DNA from: Tumebacillus sp. BK434
Lineage (GTDB): Bacteria > Bacillota > Bacilli > Tumebacillales > Tumebacillaceae
DNA length: 64,000 nucleotides
Reading direction: 5' to 3'
Assembly: GCF_004340785.1 (NCBI RefSeq)
Contig: NZ_SLXS01000005.1
Coordinates: forward strand, 124,001 to 188,000
Shown in pieces: positions 59,750-64,000 of this stretch; within the stretch, counting starts at the first letter, position 1, and the number at the start of each line of letters is the position of its first letter. Made by a program: the position numbers and the translations under genes. The notes below the pieces were generated by a model. That model ran no database searches. It was not told the DNA's origin and was given only the letters and a program-made list of their open reading frames with translations.

Positions 59750-61183
59750 TTAAAACGCCAATGAGATGTACTTGGTCTCCAAAAATGGGTCGAGGCCGTA
59801 TTTGCCCCCTTCGCGGGCGAGACCGCTCTCTTTGAACCCGCCAAACGGGGCCTGGATCGCCGCAGATGGCGCCGGGTCGTTCATCCCGATGATGCCGTAG
59901 TCCAACCCTTCCTGCATCCGGGTGACGCGCCCGATGTCGCGGGTGAACACATAGGCGGCCAGCCCGTACGGCGTGTTGTTGGCGCGGGCGAGCGCCTCCT
60001 CTTCCGTCTGGAAGGTGAACAGCGGCGCGACCGGCCCAAACGTCTCTTCGGTCGCAATCTGCATCTCTTCTGTCGCGTGGTTCAGCACCGTCGCTTGGAA
60101 AAAGTAGCCTTTGTCGCCTTCCCGCCGTCCGCCGGTCAAAAGCGTCGCGCCTTTCTCCAAAGCGTCCTGCACATGGCGCTCCACTTTTGCCAAGGCGTGC
60201 TCGTCGATCAGCGGACCGATGTGCACGCCTTCGCGCATGCCGTGGCCGACGCGCAGCTCTCCGACCGCTGCGGCGAGCTTGTCGGCAAAGATCTCGGCGA
60301 TGCTCTCCTGCACATAGACGCGGTTGGTGCAGATGCAGGTCTGCCCCGCATTGCGGTATTTGGACGCGATCACCCCTTGGACAGCGAGGTCGATGTCCGC
60401 ATCTTCAAACACGACAAAAGGCGCATGACCGCCCAGCTCCAACGAGACGCGCTTGATCGTGTCGGCCGCCTGACGATAGAGCAGTTTGCCGACTTCGGTC
60501 GAGCCGGTGAATGTAACTTTGCGCACGCGCGGATCGGTGGTCAGCACCTCGCCCACTTCGGCCGGACGGCTCGTCGTGACCAGATTGATCACCCCCGGCG
60601 GCAACCCGGCTTCTGCGGCCAACTCGACCAGGCGGATCGCCGTCAGCGGCGTCTGCTCGGCCGGCTTGAGCACGACGGTGCAGCCGGCAGCCAGCGCCGG
60701 CGCGACTTTGCGCGTCACCATCGCCGCCGGGAAGTTCCACGGGGTGATCGCTGCGACGACTCCGACCGGCTGGCGCAGCACGGTGATCCGCTTGTTCGGC
60801 TCATTGGACGGTACGGTGTCGCCATAGATCCGCTTCGCCTCTTCCGCATACCAGAGCACGAAGTTGGCTGCAAAGCTCACCTCGCCCTTCGCTTCCGGAA
60901 ACGGCTTGCCCATCTCGCAGGTGAGCAGGGTGGCGATCTCGTCGCGGTTCTCGAGGATCAGCTCATACCAGCGGTAGAGCAGCTTGGAGCGGCGCGGCGC
61001 TGTCGCTTTCGACCAGTCCGGAAAAGCGGCGTGGGCCGCTTCCACCGCCTGCAAAGCATGGCCCTTGTCGCCGTCCGCCGCGTCGCCGACGATGTCTCCC
61101 GTCGCCGGGTCGAGGATCGGAAAGGTGTCAGCAGCCGAAAGCCAGCTGCCGTTGATGTACAATTTATTAGAAGGTGCAGTCAT
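59750..61183 (-). CDS. NAD(P)-dependent succinate-semialdehyde dehydrogenase family
   Basis: 477 residues from ATG 61183; the GTG at 61201 is an alternative. Aldehyde dehydrogenase with TPWNFPAAMVTRKVAPALAAGCTVVLKPAEQTP, VSLELGGHAPFVVFEDAD (catalytic Glu) and the catalytic Cys in YRNAGQTCICTNRVYV. The C-terminal APFGGFKESGLAREGGKYGLDPFLETKYI matches the succinate-semialdehyde (GabD) group. No gabT is near, so it may serve general aldehyde oxidation. It lies 18 bases after the 61202 gene. Confidence 0.9.
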   Translation of the reverse strand: MTAPSNKLYINGSWLSAADTFPILDPATGDIVGDAADGDKGHALQAVEAAHAAFPDWSKATAPRRSKLLYRWYELILENRDEIATLLTCEMGKPFPEAKGEVSFAANFVLWYAEEAKRIYGDTVPSNEPNKRITVLRQPVGVVAAITPWNFPAAMVTRKVAPALAAGCTVVLKPAEQTPLTAIRLVELAAEAGLPPGVINLVTTSRPAEVGEVLTTDPRVRKVTFTGSTEVGKLLYRQAADTIKRVSLELGGHAPFVVFEDADIDLAVQGVIASKYRNAGQTCICTNRVYVQESIAEIFADKLAAAVGELRVGHGMREGVHIGPLIDEHALAKVERHVQDALEKGATLLTGGRREGDKGYFFQATVLNHATEEMQIATEETFGPVAPLFTFQTEEEALARANNTPYGLAAYVFTRDIGRVTRMQEGLDYGIIGMNDPAPSAAIQAPFGGFKESGLAREGGKYGLDPFLETKYISLAF

Positions 61184-61201
61184 CAGGCTCACGCTCCTCA
61201 C

Positions 61202-61633
61202 TCATTGATGTTGCAGCATCAGCACGCGGTACCCTTGCTCCCACCAAGCGGTGAGCAGGGCCAGGCGGTCACGCTGCTGCTCTGTGCTGTTGATCGCTTG
61301 CACTTGCTCCTGCCGCTCCGCCAAGACGCGCAGGCAGTCTTCAGGTGACATCAAAAAGTCGAAAAAGTTCTCCGCACAGTGCGACAAGCGCAGCTCGGTG
61401 CCGTCGATGACCAGCTCCCGGCCCCGCTCGTAATCAAAAATGCCGCCGGCCGCGCAGAACTCGCTATCTTCCTCCGAAAGCAGGGCGTTTTCTTTCAAGG
61501 ATGGCAACAGGCGCGGATGCAGACTCTGCACCGCTTTTTTCCACTGCTCGCCGTCCGCCCCGTCGAGGGGCAGATGCTGTGCGCCGAAAGTCAACGGCTC
61601 ATCGCGGATGATCGGAACGACCGTGTAACGCAT
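61202..61633 (-). CDS. Hypothetical protein
   Basis: 143 residues from ATG 61633 behind AAAGGAG. Soluble, acidic, with RYTVVPIIRDEPLTFGAQHLP at the start and ENFFDFLMSPEDCLRVLAERQEQVQAINSTEQQRDRL near the end. No family recognised. It is the first gene of a likely operon with the aldehyde dehydrogenase. Confidence 0.7.
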   Translation of the reverse strand: MRYTVVPIIRDEPLTFGAQHLPLDGADGEQWKKAVQSLHPRLLPSLKENALLSEEDSEFCAAGGIFDYERGRELVIDGTELRLSHCAENFFDFLMSPEDCLRVLAERQEQVQAINSTEQQRDRLALLTAWWEQGYRVLMLQHQ

Positions 61634-61684
61634 CTTACCCTCTCCTTTGATCACAAATGCGAATTTTGCGTATGTAAAAAAACG

Positions 61685-61706
61685 AGCGCAGCCACAAGGC
61701 TACGCT
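61685..61706 (-). terminator. Terminator of the yidC gene
   Basis: AGCGCAGCC/GGCTACGCT with an ACAA loop; T-runs follow on both strands. Confidence 0.8.
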
Positions 61707-62437
61707 TTTTTTGTTTCGTCTTCTGAGGCGGGGACTCCTCCCTGCCCGCCCGAGAAAATGGCATCCGGGTCGAGGCGGAAGCGGGCCACCGCAAACTTGC
61801 TGCGCAAAAACGTGCGCTCCAGCATCCCCCAGACGGCGGTGGTGCTCATGTACAGCGAGATCGCCACCGGCGCTTTCCAGAGCACAAACAGCATGATCGG
61901 CAGCATCATCATCATCGGCGTCATCTTCTTCAGCATGGCGGCCTGCTCGATCCCTTCCGGCTGGATCAGCGGCACCAGCGCGCCGCCTGCGGTAAACAGC
62001 GCCGCCAGAATCGGCATGGCGTGCGTCGGGTCGCTCACGCCAAGCGCCGACGACCAGGGCACCAGAAACGAGGTGATGTCACTGCCGAAGTGGTAGAACA
62101 GCGCATAGACGGCTGCGAAGACCGGCATTTGCAAAATCGCCGTGCCGATCGCGCCAAACGGGTTAAACTTGTGCTCCAAGGCGAGCTTGGTCGTCTCTTC
62201 GCGCAGCTTCTCCGGCTTGTCGCCCAGCTTTTTGCGCAGTTCCATCATCGCTTTGGAAAACTTGCGGTTCTTCCAGGCGAAGCGGGCCTGGCGAACGGAA
62301 AACGGGAACAAAATCATACGTACCAACAACGTGAACAAAATGACAGCCAGACCCCAGTCATGGACAAAACTTTCGATCGTGGTCAGCACAGGGTGCAGCA
62401 CCCCGGCCAGAAATTGAATGACTCCCCAGTTGCTCAT
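61700..62437 (-). CDS. yidC: Membrane protein insertase YidC/Oxa1 family
   Basis: 245 residues from ATG 62437 behind GAGGGAG. Five membrane helices in the YidC2/SpoIIIJ layout, with the positively charged groove residue in LLVRMILFPFSVRQARF and a cytoplasmic helix pair (KKLGDKPEKLREETTKLALEHKFNPFG). It lacks the N-terminal lipobox of SpoIIIJ. It probably is a second, accessory insertase; the primary copy is usually near dnaA/rnpA and is outside the window. Confidence 0.93.
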   Translation of the reverse strand: MSNWGVIQFLAGVLHPVLTTIESFVHDWGLAVILFTLLVRMILFPFSVRQARFAWKNRKFSKAMMELRKKLGDKPEKLREETTKLALEHKFNPFGAIGTAILQMPVFAAVYALFYHFGSDITSFLVPWSSALGVSDPTHAMPILAALFTAGGALVPLIQPEGIEQAAMLKKMTPMMMMLPIMLFVLWKAPVAISLYMSTTAVWGMLERTFLRSKFAVARFRLDPDAIFSGGQGGVPASEDETKKA

Positions 62438-62482
62438 CTTTCTCCCTCTTCCCGTTTCTTATTCATCAGTTGCTCCATGTGG

Positions 62483-62995
62483 TTAGGAAGCTGCGAAGAT
62501 TGTGATGTGTTCAGGCTTGACCGGTGCGCCGATGCGGAAGATCGTCTCGCCGTTTTGCCATTCGATCAGCATTGCCTGTCCGCTGTCGGCGACGTGCATC
62601 CACCAGTAGACCGGATCGACCGTGTTAAAGGCGCTGTGGCCGACCGTGTTCACGTTCGACTCCCCGCGCACTTTTTCAAAATAAGACTCGTCGTCGTAGA
62701 TCATCTCGTAGTTGACCGCGTCCGGATTCTCCAGACGGGCCTGAATCGTATCGTACAGGTACGCGCGGACCGTTTCCTGGCTTTCCACCAGCAGGAAGCG
62801 CTTGCGCCCTGCATCGTTCAGCAGGTAGCCGATGCGCTGGCGGGGGCCGCCGCGATAGACGGTGAAGCCCTCGACTTCATAATCGGTCAGGTCGCAGGAG
62901 ACAATATCGCCAACCTTTAGATTTGCCAGGGTGCGTTTTTCCAACTCTTTCTTCTCAGCACCGAAGATCCCTTTGATCTTATCGAAAAATCCCAT
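62483..62995 (-). CDS. DUF4178 family protein
   Basis: 170 residues from ATG 62995 behind AAGGAG. The DUF4178 pattern is clear: LANLKVGDIVSCDLTDYEVEGFTVYRGG, RFLLVESQETVRAYLYDTIQARL, and the aromatic-rich DPVYWWMHVADSGQAMLIEWQNGETIFRIG. Function unknown; related proteins often sit in operons with phage-shock/stress proteins, which is not the case here. Confidence 0.78.
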   Translation of the reverse strand: MGFFDKIKGIFGAEKKELEKRTLANLKVGDIVSCDLTDYEVEGFTVYRGGPRQRIGYLLNDAGRKRFLLVESQETVRAYLYDTIQARLENPDAVNYEMIYDDESYFEKVRGESNVNTVGHSAFNTVDPVYWWMHVADSGQAMLIEWQNGETIFRIGAPVKPEHITIFAAS

Positions 62996-63143
62996 AGACT
63001 GACTCTCCTTGTCACAGCATTCTCACACAGGTCTGCAGGTAGTATACGGGCGAACGCGGCAAGAGTTTCACCTCATATTCGTTTCGCCTGCGAATAAAAT
63101 ATGGAAAAGGCGGGGCTTGTCCTTTGCGCGGAAATCAGTCAAT

Positions 63144-63161
63144 ATAGTACTAGGTACTAAA
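63144..63161. promoter_or_regulatory. FapR operator upstream of fabI
   Basis: On the minus strand TTAGTACCTAGTACTATA; on the plus strand the dyad is TAGTAC-TAG-GTACTA at 63145-63159. This matches the FapR consensus TTAGTACCTGNTACTAA closely. FapR senses malonyl-CoA and represses type II fatty acid synthesis genes, so fabI here is in that regulon. Confidence 0.9.
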
Positions 63162-63191
63162 AGTGCATTCTACTCACAAAGGAGATTGAAT

Positions 63192-63962
63192 ATGAACCAA
63201 CTGTTAGCCGGTAAGAAGTTCTTGATCATGGGCGTTGCCAATGACCGCTCCATCGCTTGGGCGATCGCGAAACAGCTGCACGAAGCGGGCGCGACTCTCG
63301 CGTTCAGCTACCAGGGAGATCGTTTGGAATCCCGCGTGCAGAAGCTTGTGGAATCGACGATGCCCGGTTCGCCGATGATTTCGGTCGACGTCACCCGCGA
63401 CGAAGAGATCACCGCTGCGTTTGGGCAACTCAAGGAACAATGGGGCACGATGGATGGGGTCGTTCACTCCTTGGCATACGCAAAAGCGGAAGACCTCGAA
63501 GGCACGTTTGTCGACACGTCCCGCGAAGGCTTCCATCTGGCGCATGACATCTCCGCTTATTCGCTGGTGACGATCGCACGTCAGGCGAAAGAGCTGATGA
63601 CAGAAGGCGGCTCGATCATCACGATGACCTACATCGGCGGCGAGCGCATCGTCGGCAACTACAACGTCATGGGCGTGGCGAAAGCAGCGCTGGAGCACAG
63701 CGTGCGCTACCTGGCCAACGACCTCGGCCCGGCGGGCATTCGCATCAACGCGATCTCCGCTGGCCCGATCAACACCTTGGCTGCTCGCGGCGTGAAGAAC
63801 TTCACGTCGATCCTCCCGCAAGTGGCGGAAAAATCCCCGCTGCGCCGCAACATCACCCAAGAAGAAGTCGGCAAGACCGCACTCTTCCTCGCCTCCGACC
63901 TGGCGAGCGGCATCACCGGCGAAACGATCCACGTCGACGCCGGCTACCACATCATGGCTTAA
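63192..63962 (+). CDS. fabI: Enoyl-[acyl-carrier-protein] reductase FabI
   Basis: 256 residues from ATG 63192 behind GGAG; an upstream in-frame extension crosses the FapR site and is not used. Motifs: LIMGVANDRSIAWAIAKQLHEAGATLAFSYQGD, VHSLAYAKAEDLEG, catalytic Y147 and Y157, and K164 (MTYIGGERIVGNYNVMGVAKAALE), the same numbering as S. aureus FabI. It reduces enoyl-ACP in the last step of fatty acid elongation and is the triclosan-sensitive type. Under FapR control, it is probably the main enzyme; FabL is at 50880. Confidence 0.96.
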   Translation: MNQLLAGKKFLIMGVANDRSIAWAIAKQLHEAGATLAFSYQGDRLESRVQKLVESTMPGSPMISVDVTRDEEITAAFGQLKEQWGTMDGVVHSLAYAKAEDLEGTFVDTSREGFHLAHDISAYSLVTIARQAKELMTEGGSIITMTYIGGERIVGNYNVMGVAKAALEHSVRYLANDLGPAGIRINAISAGPINTLAARGVKNFTSILPQVAEKSPLRRNITQEEVGKTALFLASDLASGITGETIHVDAGYHIMA

Positions 63963-64000
63963 CTCGCACCAGCCAAAGCGGTGTGCAGGACAACCCTGCA

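Noticed and set aside
1-64000. tRNA, rRNA, T-box leaders or other riboswitches
   Set aside because: I scanned the intergenic regions by eye and found none apart from the cobalamin riboswitch. A covariance-model search would be needed to exclude small RNAs.

Overview
This 64 kb window is chromosomal DNA of a GC-rich, endospore-forming member of the Bacillota. The gene set points to the Alicyclobacillaceae, with a Tumebacillus-like organism as my best guess. That guess is inferred from gene content and order and was not tested by phylogeny. Spore-former markers are prkA, a CotS-type coat kinase, a YhcN/YlaJ-type lipoprotein and rsfA. Other typical Bacillota genes are ypmS, UPF0637, UPF0295, bioWAFDB, sigO/rsoA, fabL and several SLH-domain surface proteins. 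I see no rRNA, tRNA, CRISPR array, transposase or prophage block; the one phage-like element is a small holin/amidase cassette.

Layout. 1-9.2 kb: prkA (cut by the window edge), a TetR regulator convergent with an ABC-ATPase/YhgE pair, an XRE-TPR regulator, a HAD phosphatase, trmL, an HD-GYP protein and an amidase-domain protein. 9.4-14.9 kb: an IclR regulator, aconitase, an isocitrate-dehydrogenase-family enzyme and the CotS-like protein. 14.9-18.9 kb: DUF523, queG, rnhA and a second TetR/ABC-2 unit. 19-32.5 kb: aminotransferase, YhcN-like lipoprotein, LLH holin with two amidase-fold proteins, ypmS, nth, a 5'-nucleotidase, a TPR protein followed by a repeat-bearing exported peptide, and housekeeping genes. 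33-38.1 kb: the biotin operon bioWAFDB behind a BirA-type operator. 38.2-42.5 kb: mgtC-like gene, yvrJ, the two-subunit sigma factor sigO-rsoA, a ferritin-like protein, a Cof phosphatase and rsfA. 42.5-50.4 kb: a cobalamin-riboswitch-controlled cluster. 50.4-64 kb: fabL, a sortase with a 1494-residue LPXTG surface protein, stress and housekeeping genes, yidC, and fabI behind a FapR-type operator.

The most interesting part is 42.5-50.4 kb. A cobalamin riboswitch precedes six collinear genes: a surface DUF4430-SLH protein, a DUF4430 lipoprotein, EcfT, a fused double EcfA ATPase, an S-component, and an exported alpha/alpha-toroid-SLH protein. Animal transcobalamin is an alpha/alpha toroid plus a DUF4430-like beta domain. 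Here those two halves are split over separate cell-wall and lipid-anchored proteins next to an ECF importer. I read this as a cell-surface B12 capture and uptake system. The second candidate is a Rap/Phr-like pair at 27.2-28.6 kb.

The genes are tightly packed in short operons. Many stops overlap the next start by 1-20 nt, several terminator hairpins contain stop codons, and most genes have a strong AGGAGG-type ribosome binding site. GTG and TTG starts are common. Several starts below were moved from the longest reading frame to the codon best placed behind a ribosome binding site.
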